12,822 nucleotides of DNA from PVC group bacterium (GTDB taxonomy: Bacteria > Verrucomicrobiota > Kiritimatiellia > CAIKKV01 > PXCX01). This document shows positions 1 to 7,484 of the stretch, one piece after another. The stretch lies in contig PXCX01000286.1 in the NCBI GenBank assembly GCA_003565195.1, positions 1 through 12,822 on the forward strand, given 5' to 3'. The notes below the pieces were generated by a model that saw only the letters and a list, made by a program, of their open reading frames with translations, did no database searches and was not told the DNA's origin. Each line of letters opens with the position of its first letter. Within the stretch, counting starts at the first letter, position 1. A program made the translations under genes and the position numbers.

Positions 1-544
1 ATACGGCGCGATGCGTTTCGATCAACTTGGTATGCACGCCCGATAGATCGATCTGGCGCACGTAAACGGACGGCCGCGGATGCGCCCGCAGCCAGGCGAC
101 GATCGCCAGCAGTTGCGGCCAGTCGCTCGCCAGATCCAGCGCCCGTAACGGACGCCGGATCAACCACGGGACCAAAAGCGGCTGTTGATCTCGGGTCTGC
201 GCTACAAGCCCGACAAACGTTCCGGCTGCGCTACGTTTGCCGATCAGCGCAAGCGCATCGTCCAGCGTATCGATCCATATACCGGAAGGAATCTGATTGA
301 CGCCCAATACCCTATGCCGGACCGTGTTCCATGCGATCCGGTAATGACCGGCGCCGGTCGTCAAGCGGGCGATCCAATCTCGGACTTCGGGAAAACGGTC
401 GCTCAGCGCTTTCGAATCCGGTCCCTTGAGCGTCAGGCGTTTGGGAAACACGGATTCGCCGCCGGCCAGGGAGGCAAGCATCAAGCCGCGTCGCCACAGC
501 TTCATCACCTGCGCTTTCACGTCGTCCGGCGTCGTCCAATTCAT
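1..544 (-). CDS. jetD: JetD, Wadjet nuclease subunit (N-terminal DUF3322 part, cut by window edge)
   Basis: The minus strand from ATG at 542-544 is open to the window edge, giving 181 codons without a stop. The start MNWTTPDDVKAQVMKLWRRG and the later stretch VYVRQIDLSGVHTKLIETHR (about residues 160-179) fit the DUF3322 N-terminal domain of JetD. The C-terminal DUF2220 TOPRIM-like catalytic domain would lie outside the window. In studied Wadjet systems JetD is the nuclease that cleaves small circular DNA after loop extrusion by JetABC. The gene follows jetC after 70 bases and has no clear Shine-Dalgarno site. The reading frame stays open upstream only to a stop at 584-586, and the family-like N-terminus supports the ATG at 544. 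The gap to jetC carries tandem heptamer repeats. Identity is supported by both the protein and its place after jetABC. Whether the catalytic half is intact cannot be seen. Confidence 0.9.
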   Translation of the reverse strand, partial: MNWTTPDDVKAQVMKLWRRGLMLASLAGGESVFPKRLTLKGPDSKALSDRFPEVRDWIARLTTGAGHYRIAWNTVRHRVLGVNQIPSGIWIDTLDDALALIGKRSAAGTFVGLVAQTRDQQPLLVPWLIRRPLRALDLASDWPQLLAIVAWLRAHPRPSVYVRQIDLSGVHTKLIETHRAV

Positions 545-580
545 GTTCAAGTGGCAGAGATCATCTTTGCCTGATTTCAA

Positions 581-608
581 TGTTCAATGTTCGATGTTCG
601 ATGTTCAC
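581..608. repeat. Tandem heptamer repeat between jetC and jetD
   Basis: Four consecutive 7-base units read tgttcaa, tgttcaa, tgttcga, tgttcac-type on the plus strand (581-587, 588-594, 595-601, 602-608; the second and third end in cga). A further tgttcaa lies at 544-550, next to the jetD start. On the coding (minus) strand the units read TTGAACA/TCGAACA. They fill most of the short gap between the jetC stop and the jetD start. The function is unknown. Confidence 0.85.
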
Positions 609-614
609 ACACCG

Positions 615-3600
615 TCATGCCTGCGCCTTCTGTTTTCCGGCCCGGTATTCCTCGATAGAGAGATTGCGCAACACCGATTCACGACCATCCTGGTTGTGGA
701 CAAACCCCACACTGGCCACGAACGGTTCGATGATGTGAATTTTCTGTAGCGGCGTGACAATCAGCAACTGCAGATTGAGCTGTGCGAACAGATCCAAGCC
801 ATATTGCGTCGACTCGTCCGATCCGCGTCCGAAGGCTTCATCAATTACCACGAACCGAAACGAGCGTGAACGCACCGCGCCCCATTCCAGTCCGAACTGG
901 TATGCCAGGCTGGCGGCCAGCACGGTATAGGCCAGTTTTTCCTTCTGACCACCTGATTTGCCGCCCGAATCGGCATAATGCTCGTACTCGGTATCGTCCT
1001 CACGCCAGCGTTCGCTGGCGGCGAAAACGAACCAATTACGCACATCGGTTACCTTCGCCGTCCAGCGCCGGTCAAGATCGCTGAAATCCTCACGGCCCCG
1101 GAAACGTTCGATGATCCGTTTGACTTGCAGGAATTTGGCTTCCGAATATTGCGAGTTTTCCGAGCCGGTAAGCGCCCCTTCGGTACAGGCCCGCAGCTCG
1201 GTCTGAAAATCGCGGATGTCGGCGTCGGGATTCAACTGCGCTTCAAGGCGAATGTAACGGCCGGTGTTGTAATCGATTTGGGTAAGCGATCCGTTGATCT
1301 GGCCGATGCGTTCCTTAATCGTTTCGCGTTCGCGCGCCAGTTGCGATTGAAAATTCGCCACCTCGCGAATGGTATTTTCGTTGAGCAGTTCCTTGAACCG
1401 GCTTTCGAACCGTGGCAAATCGTCGGCCAGGAGTTTGTCGAGCATGGCCTTGAATTCGGGGCCGGCGTCCATATGGACATCCACCTCGCGGGTTTCCAAA
1501 ACCCATGTCTGCTTATATTCTGTCATTTCCCGGATAATTTTCTCGCTCACCCGCGCGAGGCGTTTGTCTTCCGTATCGATCCGGGCCTGCAGCCAGTCGC
1601 GCATCTCGCGCTCCCGGTTGTCGCAGGATTCCACGGTGAGCGACGCCCCGCCCAGGGCCTCCTCGCGCATGGTTTCCAGGAGAGGAAAGCGCTGGACCGT
1701 CGTTTCGTCGGCATCGGCCTGCAAGGCTTTCGCCTGCTCCAGCAGATCGGTCGCATCGCTGATCTTCTGTTCGGTGCGGGACCGTTTATCGTTGCGTTCC
1801 CTGAGTTGCTTCTCCGTAACCCGTAAATCCGTTTCCACGGTTTTTAACTGCGCCGTCAGGGTCTTGAGCAGGTCGGAGGCTGCTTCCAGTTCCCGCCGCT
1901 CGTCTTTCAGCCGGGCAATGGCAAGCGCCAACGGCTGCCAGTCGAGGTCGCGAAAATCGGGATATTCGTCCAGCTTCGAGAGAACCGAAAGCCGGTCCTT
2001 GAGCGTGGATTGTTCCTGTTGCAATCCGCCGATTTGTGCATCAAGCTTCGCCAGCAGGGATTCCTGTTGCGCCGATTCCTTTTCCAGCGCGGCAATCTTC
2101 GAGGCATTGCTCCAGCCGAGGACGTAACGACGCCGGTCGTCGATCCGGTAGCGGTCATCCTTTTCATGCCGTTCGCCCGGCATTTTAATCTGGCCGGCGG
2201 GCGTGATCGCCCGCGTCTCGCGCCGGAATTGTTCCTGCGTCGTACAGCAGGCGATGTCGAACCGGCGCGCCACCTCCCGTTCGATCCAGTCATAGAACGG
2301 CGTATCGGGTTTTAGTTGCAACTTGTGTACCAGTGAATCGGCATGCAGTGGCGGCCGTTCACCGTTTACGCCGTCACGCACCCGAAAGTAGACAAGCCGT
2401 CCGCGGAGATGCGTACGGTCGACCCACGCCGCCACCCTGGCATAATGCGCGTCGGGGACCAGCAGCGACAAGCCGAACCCGTGCAGCAATCGTTCGATCG
2501 CGCCTTCCCAGTCGCGCTGATCCTCGCGCACCTGCAAGATCTCGCCGGCAAAGGGCATGTCTTCCTCGGCCAACGAAAGGGCCCGGCAAAGTGTCCGCCG
2601 CATTTCGACTTGCGTCTCGTCGATATTGCTGACTCGGGCCTTGAGCCCTTTGATCTCCGCTTGCAATTGCTCGTGTTCCCGGCGACCTTGCGCAAGTTCC
2701 ACCTCTGCCTGTCTCCGTTCGTTCTGGTTTTCCGCTTCGGCTTCTTCCGCCGCCTCGCGCCAGGAAACTATTTCAGATCGCTGCCGCAGGAAGGCTTCCT
2801 CGGATTCCGCTGGAGTTTGATCCAATTGCCGGATCAATTCCTCGTAGCGGCCGGCTTTCTGGCGGCGGCGATCCCGTTCCTCCGTCCGCTGCCGGATTTC
2901 AGCCTCGATGCTCTCGATCCGGTCCCCGCCATTTTCGGCAATCGCGCGGCGCAGCTCGCGTTCCTGCGCCTGTTGATCCCGTCGCTGTTCTTCCAGTCGC
3001 TCCAGGGCGACTCGGCGCCGGTTTACGTCTTCATTCAGCAAGGCAAGCCGTTTCTCCAGCAGATCGCGTTTTAACGTTGCAAACCAGGGACGCAGGGCTT
3101 CGCGGCAGGCGCGAAGATCGGCCGCCGCGCGGTCCAGCTCGCGGTGACGTTCGCAATCGGCCACCAGCGGTTCGAGCATCGCGACCTGTCGCTTGGCTTT
3201 GAGCACCGCCTCGTGCGCGCGGTTGAGATCGTCGAAATGCCCGATCAGGGCGTCAATGCGCGGACCGACATCAAAGGGTTCGAGCATGTGACTGCGTACG
3301 AATTCGGTAAGATTCCCGACCGACTTGAGCGAAACGGTTTGATGAAAAAGATCCAGAGCCTGCTCGTTTTCGATGCCAAGGCGACGCCGGAACCAGGCGC
3401 CGTAGGGCGGAAAGCTATCGAACAACTCGATGCCGTTCCCTCGCAACCGTTTGCGCAATCCCGCAAGTTCGCGTCCGAAACCAGAAAAGTCCGCGGTGAT
3501 CGAAAGCTCGCGTTCGCAAACCGCATACAGGCGGGCGGGTTGCGAGGCGACATCTTTCATCCAGAAAACCTGCGCCAGGGTCACCGTCTTGTCGTAACCG

Positions 3601-3980
3601 GCATTACGAAAGACGCCGAGAATCACCGAGTAGTTGTTCAGATCGCGGAGCGCGACCGGTTTCACGCTGCCCGGCGTATCCTGTCGTTCGGATTTGTAGT
3701 ATCCCAACACATAGGAGCGCAGCGAGCGTTCGCGGCTGTCCGCCCCCGCTGCCTTGTTGTAGGCCACGCGGTGACTCGGCACCAGCAGCGTGGTCACGGC
3801 ATCGACCAGCGTCGACTTCCCCGTGCCGATTTCACCCGTGAGGAGGCTGTTTTGGCCGTCCGGTTGCAACGTCCAGACCCGGCCGTCGAAGGTGCCCCAG
3901 TTTAAAACCTCCAGCCGATGCAACCGGAAACCGGCCAGCCGGTCGTCGGCCATGAATTCAAGTTCAAAGGTTTCAGTCAT
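615..3980 (-). CDS. jetC: JetC, SMC-like ATPase of the Wadjet system
   Basis: This encodes an SMC/MukB-like ATPase of 1121 residues. Residues 49-56, GEIGTGKS, form the Walker A motif. Residues about 475-620 form a hinge-like middle part, flanked by long Glu/Arg/Leu-rich coiled coils (about 240-470 and 625-850). The C-terminal head has the ABC signature SGGQKEK (from residue 1009) and the Walker B FRFVVIDEAF (about 1042-1051). In Wadjet the JetABC complex extrudes plasmid DNA loops using ATP and activates the JetD nuclease. The frame is open back to 4064, but the ATG at 3980 (MTETFELEF) overlaps the jetB stop (ATGACTGA, 8 bases), as expected for translational coupling. The upstream extension MSMRNGFPTL lies inside jetB and is Arg-rich filler. 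All ATPase motifs look intact, so the protein should be active. The product is often annotated only as 'ATP-binding protein' or an SbcC-like protein. Confidence 0.94.
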   Translation of the reverse strand: MTETFELEFMADDRLAGFRLHRLEVLNWGTFDGRVWTLQPDGQNSLLTGEIGTGKSTLVDAVTTLLVPSHRVAYNKAAGADSRERSLRSYVLGYYKSERQDTPGSVKPVALRDLNNYSVILGVFRNAGYDKTVTLAQVFWMKDVASQPARLYAVCERELSITADFSGFGRELAGLRKRLRGNGIELFDSFPPYGAWFRRRLGIENEQALDLFHQTVSLKSVGNLTEFVRSHMLEPFDVGPRIDALIGHFDDLNRAHEAVLKAKRQVAMLEPLVADCERHRELDRAAADLRACREALRPWFATLKRDLLEKRLALLNEDVNRRRVALERLEEQRRDQQAQERELRRAIAENGGDRIESIEAEIRQRTEERDRRRQKAGRYEELIRQLDQTPAESEEAFLRQRSEIVSWREAAEEAEAENQNERRQAEVELAQGRREHEQLQAEIKGLKARVSNIDETQVEMRRTLCRALSLAEEDMPFAGEILQVREDQRDWEGAIERLLHGFGLSLLVPDAHYARVAAWVDRTHLRGRLVYFRVRDGVNGERPPLHADSLVHKLQLKPDTPFYDWIEREVARRFDIACCTTQEQFRRETRAITPAGQIKMPGERHEKDDRYRIDDRRRYVLGWSNASKIAALEKESAQQESLLAKLDAQIGGLQQEQSTLKDRLSVLSKLDEYPDFRDLDWQPLALAIARLKDERRELEAASDLLKTLTAQLKTVETDLRVTEKQLRERNDKRSRTEQKISDATDLLEQAKALQADADETTVQRFPLLETMREEALGGASLTVESCDNREREMRDWLQARIDTEDKRLARVSEKIIREMTEYKQTWVLETREVDVHMDAGPEFKAMLDKLLADDLPRFESRFKELLNENTIREVANFQSQLARERETIKERIGQINGSLTQIDYNTGRYIRLEAQLNPDADIRDFQTELRACTEGALTGSENSQYSEAKFLQVKRIIERFRGREDFSDLDRRWTAKVTDVRNWFVFAASERWREDDTEYEHYADSGGKSGGQKEKLAYTVLAASLAYQFGLEWGAVRSRSFRFVVIDEAFGRGSDESTQYGLDLFAQLNLQLLIVTPLQKIHIIEPFVASVGFVHNQDGRESVLRNLSIEEYRAGKQKAQA

Positions 3981-4605
3981 CCGTCGCCTCCGGCGGTTGA
4001 TCGATTTGTCGCCGGTACGCCGCCAGCCGTTCGTCAAAGTCGGAAAGCCATTGCGCATCGACAAAAGCCTTGATGATGCGGCGCACTTCGATCATCTGTT
4101 GCTGGCCGCGCAGGCGGCGGATGAATCCCAGCTCGGCAATCTTGTTCAAGCTGGTATCGACCTGGTCGATCAACTTGACCTCGTTGCTTCCGGCGGGAAG
4201 AAAGATGCGGATGAGTTCCACCACTTGATCACGGGAAAGGATCAAGCGCGTATCGCCGCCGCCGGCATCGAATTCGGCCAGCTTTTTGCGTAGCAGCGCC
4301 AGCAACAGGCTTACCGGATAGGATAACTGGCGCCGGATCACCAGGCGCGGGACTGGCGCCACGCCGTCGTCATCGGTGTCGGACCGGGAACGCAGGAACG
4401 CATAGCCTTCCGCCTCGTCCAGCATCAGGTCCAGTCCCAACACGGCAACGTAATCGCGCACCCCGGCCTGCCGGTTCAGTAGCGCGACCCAGACATCCGG
4501 GCTTTCCTCCCGGTACACCACACCCTTGAGCAACGGCACCACGGCGGACGAAAGTTCGTCGGACGGCTTGACCCCCGGAGCGGATTCAAAGTTATCGGCA
4601 TTCAT
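3973..4605 (-). CDS. jetB: JetB, KITE-like subunit (DUF4194)
   Basis: This 210-residue protein matches the DUF4194 family in length, composition and context. It contains VWVALLNRQAGVRDYVAVLG near residues 32-51 and the basic stretch IRRLRGQQQMIEVRRIIKAF near the C-terminus. By analogy with MukE, JetB is a winged-helix KITE protein that bridges the JetA kleisin and the JetC heads. Translation most likely starts at ATG 4603-4605: GAGGAG at 4612-4617 lies 6 bases upstream. The longer frame begins at a TTG (4609-4611) that directly abuts that Shine-Dalgarno site and is therefore unlikely. The jetA stop (TGA, 4608-4610) lies 2 bases before this ATG. The stop of jetB overlaps the jetC start. No damage is seen. 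Confidence 0.92.
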   Translation of the reverse strand: MNADNFESAPGVKPSDELSSAVVPLLKGVVYREESPDVWVALLNRQAGVRDYVAVLGLDLMLDEAEGYAFLRSRSDTDDDGVAPVPRLVIRRQLSYPVSLLLALLRKKLAEFDAGGGDTRLILSRDQVVELIRIFLPAGSNEVKLIDQVDTSLNKIAELGFIRRLRGQQQMIEVRRIIKAFVDAQWLSDFDERLAAYRRQIDQPPEATDD

Positions 4606-4607
4606 GA

Positions 4608-6053
4608 TCAACTCCTCAAAATAATAATGCGCGGCAGCGTCGCGCGACGCGTCACACCGGTTTCCGACTGCCAGCTTACCTGTTCCCGCCCATCGTCGTC
4701 AACCGCTGTTTGAGGCCATTCCCCGGCCACTTGCAGGTAGGTCAACAGTTCGGTCAGTCCGTGGCGCAAAGGGTTACGCCGCACGATTTCGCCCAGTGTG
4801 ATCTGACGGCTCTCCTGCAGCGCCTGGCGGATATTTCGCTTTAACGCCTCACGGTCAACCACCACTTGCGCGTAAAGCGCCCCTAAATCAACTTCCACAT
4901 CCCCTTCTTCAAGCGCCAGTGTCGCGATCAAGGGTTTAAACGGCGGCCTGTAGAGTGGACGCTCCATCGGTAATGCGACCGTCGCGGATGTCTCGTCCAG
5001 CGGCATAAACGATCTCGAAGGCAAATGCTCGCGCAAGGCCAGCGCATGGGTCTCGACGCGGTGCAAAATATCCATTATGCGACGGTTCTCCAACCAGGCC
5101 TGATCATCAAGAAAGCGGCGCAACTGCCCGGACAGCCGGGCCACCGTACGTTGCGTATGCTCGCCGGCTTCCAGCCAATCGTAATGTACCCGCCGCAAGC
5201 GGGAATCGGGCTGCATCCCGGCGATCGGAGGCAACGCCAGGATCTGCTCCAGCAAACGACTGAACTCCTCCTGGCGGGATTGCGACATGAGAAAATCCCA
5301 GAAGGCGCGGAAACTTTTCCCCTGATCGGAGTCGGCAATCGCATCGCGCTCACCCATGATCTCTTCCAAGAGAGCGCCCTTGCCACCCTCCCATTGCGCA
5401 ATGCGCTCACGTACCCGCCGGTCGAGCATGCGGAAATTGCTTTCCACTTCGCGAAAGTCCGCGAGCAACTCCCGCGCCAGTTTCAAAAACTGTTGGAAAC
5501 GATCCTTCAGCGCCGTATCATCCAATAAAGGTAAATCTCCCGCGAGAATACGGGTGATTTCCTGATCGAGTTCATCGCGCCGTTTCCGCAATTCGGCGAT
5601 CCTCGCCGCAGGATCGGTTTCGCTGCCTTCATGCATCTGCCGCAACAGCTCGAACAGCGTCAACAAGCGCGACTCAGTGCCGACAAACGACCGCGCGGTC
5701 AAGCCCTCCAGCCAAGCCAACGTTTTTTCCGTCGCGGAAGTCAGGTCGAAATGAGGTTCATCCGTGTCATCCGGATAGAACTTCCGCAGCCAGCCCTTGT
5801 CGTTCTCTGCCCAATCATTGAGATAGCCCAGCGCGCTACCGGGAAAGGCATCGTCCCCAAGTCGCTCGCGCAAGACGAACAGCTCATCCTCCAGCGCTTC
5901 CGCAAGATCAGATTGAGATAAATTGCGTACATTGGGTTCGACAAATACCCGCTGCAGGAAACCCGCCACCAGCGGCGCATGCTGCGCCCGCAACAACCGC
6001 CAGGCCGGATGGGTCTGCCGCAACCACTCCAACGTATCGTAGTCGAATGCCAT
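4608..6053 (-). CDS. jetA: JetA, kleisin-like subunit (DUF3375)
   Basis: This 481-residue protein has the length and character of DUF3375. It starts MAFDYDTLEWLRQTHPAWRL and has LLRAQHAPLVAGFLQRVF at about residues 20-37, typical of the family's N-terminus. A charged coiled-coil section follows at about 150-235 (for example RIAELRKRRDELDQEITRIL). The C-terminal part (about 350-481) is mixed, with EITLGEIVRRNPLRHGLTEL-like winged-helix character (the first residues there are RQITLGEI). JetA is the MukF/kleisin-like subunit that links JetB and JetC. It is first in the operon, with a promoter candidate about 80 bases upstream. The Shine-Dalgarno match is weak (GAGG only 2 bases before ATG). It ends 2 bases before jetB. 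DUF3375-DUF4194-SMC-DUF3322 is the type I Wadjet order. Confidence 0.93.
   Translation of the reverse strand: MAFDYDTLEWLRQTHPAWRLLRAQHAPLVAGFLQRVFVEPNVRNLSQSDLAEALEDELFVLRERLGDDAFPGSALGYLNDWAENDKGWLRKFYPDDTDEPHFDLTSATEKTLAWLEGLTARSFVGTESRLLTLFELLRQMHEGSETDPAARIAELRKRRDELDQEITRILAGDLPLLDDTALKDRFQQFLKLARELLADFREVESNFRMLDRRVRERIAQWEGGKGALLEEIMGERDAIADSDQGKSFRAFWDFLMSQSRQEEFSRLLEQILALPPIAGMQPDSRLRRVHYDWLEAGEHTQRTVARLSGQLRRFLDDQAWLENRRIMDILHRVETHALALREHLPSRSFMPLDETSATVALPMERPLYRPPFKPLIATLALEEGDVEVDLGALYAQVVVDREALKRNIRQALQESRQITLGEIVRRNPLRHGLTELLTYLQVAGEWPQTAVDDDGREQVSWQSETGVTRRATLPRIIILRS
4612..4617 (-). promoter_or_regulatory. Ribosome binding site fixing the jetB start
   Basis: GAGGAG on the minus strand, inside the last codons of jetA, lies 6 bases before ATG 4605. 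It sits directly against the alternative TTG at 4611, which rules that start out. Confidence 0.75.
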
Positions 6054-6119
6054 TCCCTCATTCCATGATTACAAAAAAACACGTCGAATCGTCGAATCGC
6101 CCCGATTCACCGCGGTCAA

Positions 6120-6137
6120 ATGCTTTAAAAAAAGCAT
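6120..6137. promoter_or_regulatory. Palindrome at the jet transcription start
   Basis: Seven-base arms ATGCTTT and AAAGCAT flank four A/T bases. The palindrome overlaps the end of the -10 box and the predicted transcription start, so it could be an operator or a 5' hairpin. No regulator gene is visible nearby. Confidence 0.45.
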
Positions 6138-6164
6138 CATATCAGTCGACACGTGATCGTTCAA
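6136..6164 (-). promoter_or_regulatory. Promoter candidate for jetABCD
   Basis: On the minus strand, TTGAAC (-35, 6159-6164) and TATGAT (-10, 6136-6141) are separated by exactly 17 bases. This predicts a start near 6129 and a leader of about 76 bases before jetA. It is the best sigma-70-type match in the upstream region. Confidence 0.55.
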
Positions 6165-6221
6165 TGTAATTTATTGCCCCGAAATTGTGCCGCAATCCCA
6201 GGGAAATCAGCGGCAGTTTCC

Positions 6222-6250
6222 TGAACACTGAACACCTGAACACTGAACGC
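6222..6250 (+). repeat. Tandem TGAACAC heptamers upstream of jetA
   Basis: Units tgaacac (6222-6228), tgaacac (6229-6235), one extra c, tgaacac (6237-6243) and tgaacgc (6244-6250). These are the same TGAACA core and period as the repeat at 581-608, but on the opposite strand. They lie about 60 bases upstream of the jet -35 box. Confidence 0.8.
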
Positions 6251-6380
6251 TTTGGGCCGCAACAACTTAGACAGCCGCATGTGAAATGTTCGACTCATTT
6301 ACTCAAAGAATCCATGATTAAGGAGCTATACCAAGGACGGATATTCCGCAAGCAACCCGAACGCACCCAAAACTGCGGAC

Positions 6381-6590
6381 TTACTTAATGGGCGTTTCTT
6401 GCTCGACTTTGTTTCGATTCGTCCTCATGCGGCTCGACGGAGTCTCGCCCTCCAGGTAGTTGTATTTTTGCGTCTCAAGCAATGCTTGGCCTTCTTTTGA
6501 AAGCGAAGTCATGCCACGGCGTAGCGTAGCCGAAGGCGAAAACGGTTCCTGCTGAGCCGCTGAGGACAATCTCTTTACGCAGTTTAGCAA
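6381..6590 (-). other. Doubtful small ORF or remnant
   Basis: A 69-codon frame opens with TTG and has no Shine-Dalgarno site. The product is low in hydrophobic residues and Ser/Thr/Arg-rich (SSAAQQEPFSPSATLRRG, then LEGETPSSRMRTNRN). I do not recognise a family. The underlying DNA has the look of dispersed intergenic repeats (GGCTCGACGGAGTCTCGCC at about 6431-6449, and the GC-rich stretch CGGCGTAGCGTAGCCGAAGG near 6518-6537), so a decayed or repeat-derived segment is more likely than a working gene. Confidence 0.25.
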
Positions 6591-6640
6591 TGATCGAACT
6601 GGATATGCTTATTTGCTATTTGGAGGACCCCTCACAGCGC

Positions 6641-7057
6641 CTATGGGGGAGGAATTTGGGGTAAGGGTGTCGAAACCATAAGTTTGCAGTGGCCAGCCAT
6701 CAGGTCGAAATCCCGGTCATTATGCAACAGGGGCAGATCGTGTTCGATGGCAACGGCCGCAATCATGCAATCAATCGGTTTACGGATCGTGATTCCTTTT
6801 TTGCGCAGCGATCGGTAAAGGTCGGCAGCCTTCTCGTATGTCGCACGGTGCATCGGCAGTAAAACGAGCGCTTCGAAATATGTTTTTGTCCTGCAATAGT
6901 CGGAATCAGAACGGATTCCTTGCAGAACTTCCGCAAGGATTACGCCGCAAATACAAATATCCCCATCTTCCGCTATGGATCGATGCAGGGCATGCACATG
7001 CGGCAACTCGCGGTCCGCGAAGAAATCGACCCAGACCGTTGTGTCAACGAGCACCAT
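6641..7057 (-). CDS. vapC: VapC-type PIN-domain toxin ribonuclease
   Basis: This 138-residue PIN-domain protein has all expected acidic active-site residues: D5 in MVLVDTTVW, E43 in ILAEVLQG, D96 in RKPIDCMIA and D114/D116 in LLHNDRDFD. VapC toxins are Mg-dependent ribonucleases, often acting on tRNA or rRNA, held inactive by VapB. The start at ATG 7055-7057 shares one base with the vapB stop (TGATG). A longer frame reaches 7099 but lies within vapB and adds 14 residues not expected of the family. The tail is proline-rich (STPLPQIPPP). The gene is followed by the spacer leading to the Wadjet operon and has no clear terminator. The toxin looks intact. Its RNA target cannot be told from the sequence. 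Confidence 0.9.
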   Translation of the reverse strand: MVLVDTTVWVDFFADRELPHVHALHRSIAEDGDICICGVILAEVLQGIRSDSDYCRTKTYFEALVLLPMHRATYEKAADLYRSLRKKGITIRKPIDCMIAAVAIEHDLPLLHNDRDFDLMAGHCKLMVSTPLPQIPPP

Positions 7058-7257
7058 CAGGCGCGTCCCTCTCGCCAAGCCTGTAGATCGCCTTCCCAAC
7101 GGACGGTGCCCTTCAATTCCAGCAAACGCCGCTGGCGTTTATGCCGCAGGACTTCGCGCAAGGCATAGTCGATCAGGGATCGACGCGTGCCGATTCCGGT
7201 CAGCTTCTGGCATTCCGCGACCAATTTATCGTCCAAAACCACATTCGTTCGCCCCAT
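7057..7257 (-). CDS. vapB: VapB-type antitoxin
   Basis: A 66-residue protein, MGRTNVVLDDKLVAECQKL, followed by GIGTRRSLIDYALREVLRHK and a basic/acidic tail (RLLELKGTVRWEGDLQAWRE). This fits the VapB family of short ribbon-helix-helix antitoxins (PF09957-like): the N-terminal TNVVLDD strand and two helices bind DNA as a dimer, and the tail wraps the toxin. It has an excellent Shine-Dalgarno site (AAGGAGG, 7266-7272, 8 bases before ATG) and a strong promoter. The stop overlaps the vapC start by one base, the usual arrangement for keeping antitoxin and toxin synthesis coupled. VapB/VapC probably represses its own promoter. Confidence 0.88.
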   Translation of the reverse strand: MGRTNVVLDDKLVAECQKLTGIGTRRSLIDYALREVLRHKRQRRLLELKGTVRWEGDLQAWREGRA

Positions 7258-7292
7258 GACAAGCGCCTCCTTTCAAATAAAGTTAGGCACAC

Positions 7293-7321
7293 ATTATACG
7301 GCATTTTCGTGTGTATGGCAA
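7293..7321 (-). promoter_or_regulatory. vapBC promoter with possible operator
   Basis: On the minus strand, TTGCCA (-35, 7316-7321), a 17-base spacer and a perfect TATAAT (-10, 7293-7298). The inverted pair CACAC (7288-7292) and GTGTG (7309-7313) straddles the -10 box and would suit autoregulation by VapB/VapC, though the arms are short. Confidence 0.65.
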
Positions 7322-7434
7322 ATGTCAATTGCATCGCCGGACACTAAAATGGTGTAACGCCCCCCCTCCTATCCCGCCGTTGTTCGGTCTCCGTTAATTC
7401 AAATTGCCGGAAGGAACTCGGCGAAATGACGTGA

Positions 7435-7463
7435 TTGAAAAATATGCACCTATAAGTTATAGT
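7435..7463 (+). promoter_or_regulatory. Promoter of the ATP-grasp/DmpA-deacetylase operon
   Basis: TTGAAA (-35, 7435-7440), a 17-base spacer and TATAGT (-10, 7458-7463). The predicted start is near 7470. A Shine-Dalgarno-like AGGTG (7473-7477) lies 7 bases before ATG 7485. Since the promoter lies downstream of 7404, the longer possible start there is excluded. Confidence 0.6.
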
Positions 7464-7484
7464 TGCCGAAGCAGGTGTCGATTT

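Larger units (their letters stand above)
6054..6640. other. Gene-poor spacer between vapC and jetA
   Basis: These 587 bases hold, from left to right: the jetA leader with a small hairpin (GAATCG/CGATTC, around 6094-6108), the jetA promoter and its palindrome, a tandem TGAACAC repeat (6222-6250), a further tgttcga at 6287-6293, and a stretch (about 6381-6590) with an unconvincing small ORF on the minus strand. I see no RNA gene. A weak inverted repeat, tagcaa (6585-6590) and ttgcta (6613-6618), lies downstream of vapC but has no T-tract and is not a convincing terminator. Confidence 0.6.

Noticed and set aside
581..608. CRISPR array
   Set aside because: Units are 7 bases in direct tandem with no spacers, and there are no cas genes.
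978..1826. Long plus-strand ORF opposite jetC (and similar at 3144-3905)
   Set aside because: Antisense shadow of a GC-rich SMC gene, with no Shine-Dalgarno site or recognisable domain.
3981..4064. Upstream extension of jetC to 4064
   Set aside because: It lies inside jetB, is Arg-rich and not family-like, while ATG 3980 overlaps the jetB stop as expected for coupled genes.
7323..7328. Perfect TTGACA upstream of vapB
   Set aside because: It is 24 bases from the TATAAT, too far. TTGCCA at 17 bases is the better -35.
7404..7484. Longer start for the ATP-grasp/DmpA protein
   Set aside because: The 27 extra residues include CRSRCRFM-type sequence unlike the family, and the best promoter lies downstream of 7404. 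ATG 7485 has a Shine-Dalgarno site.
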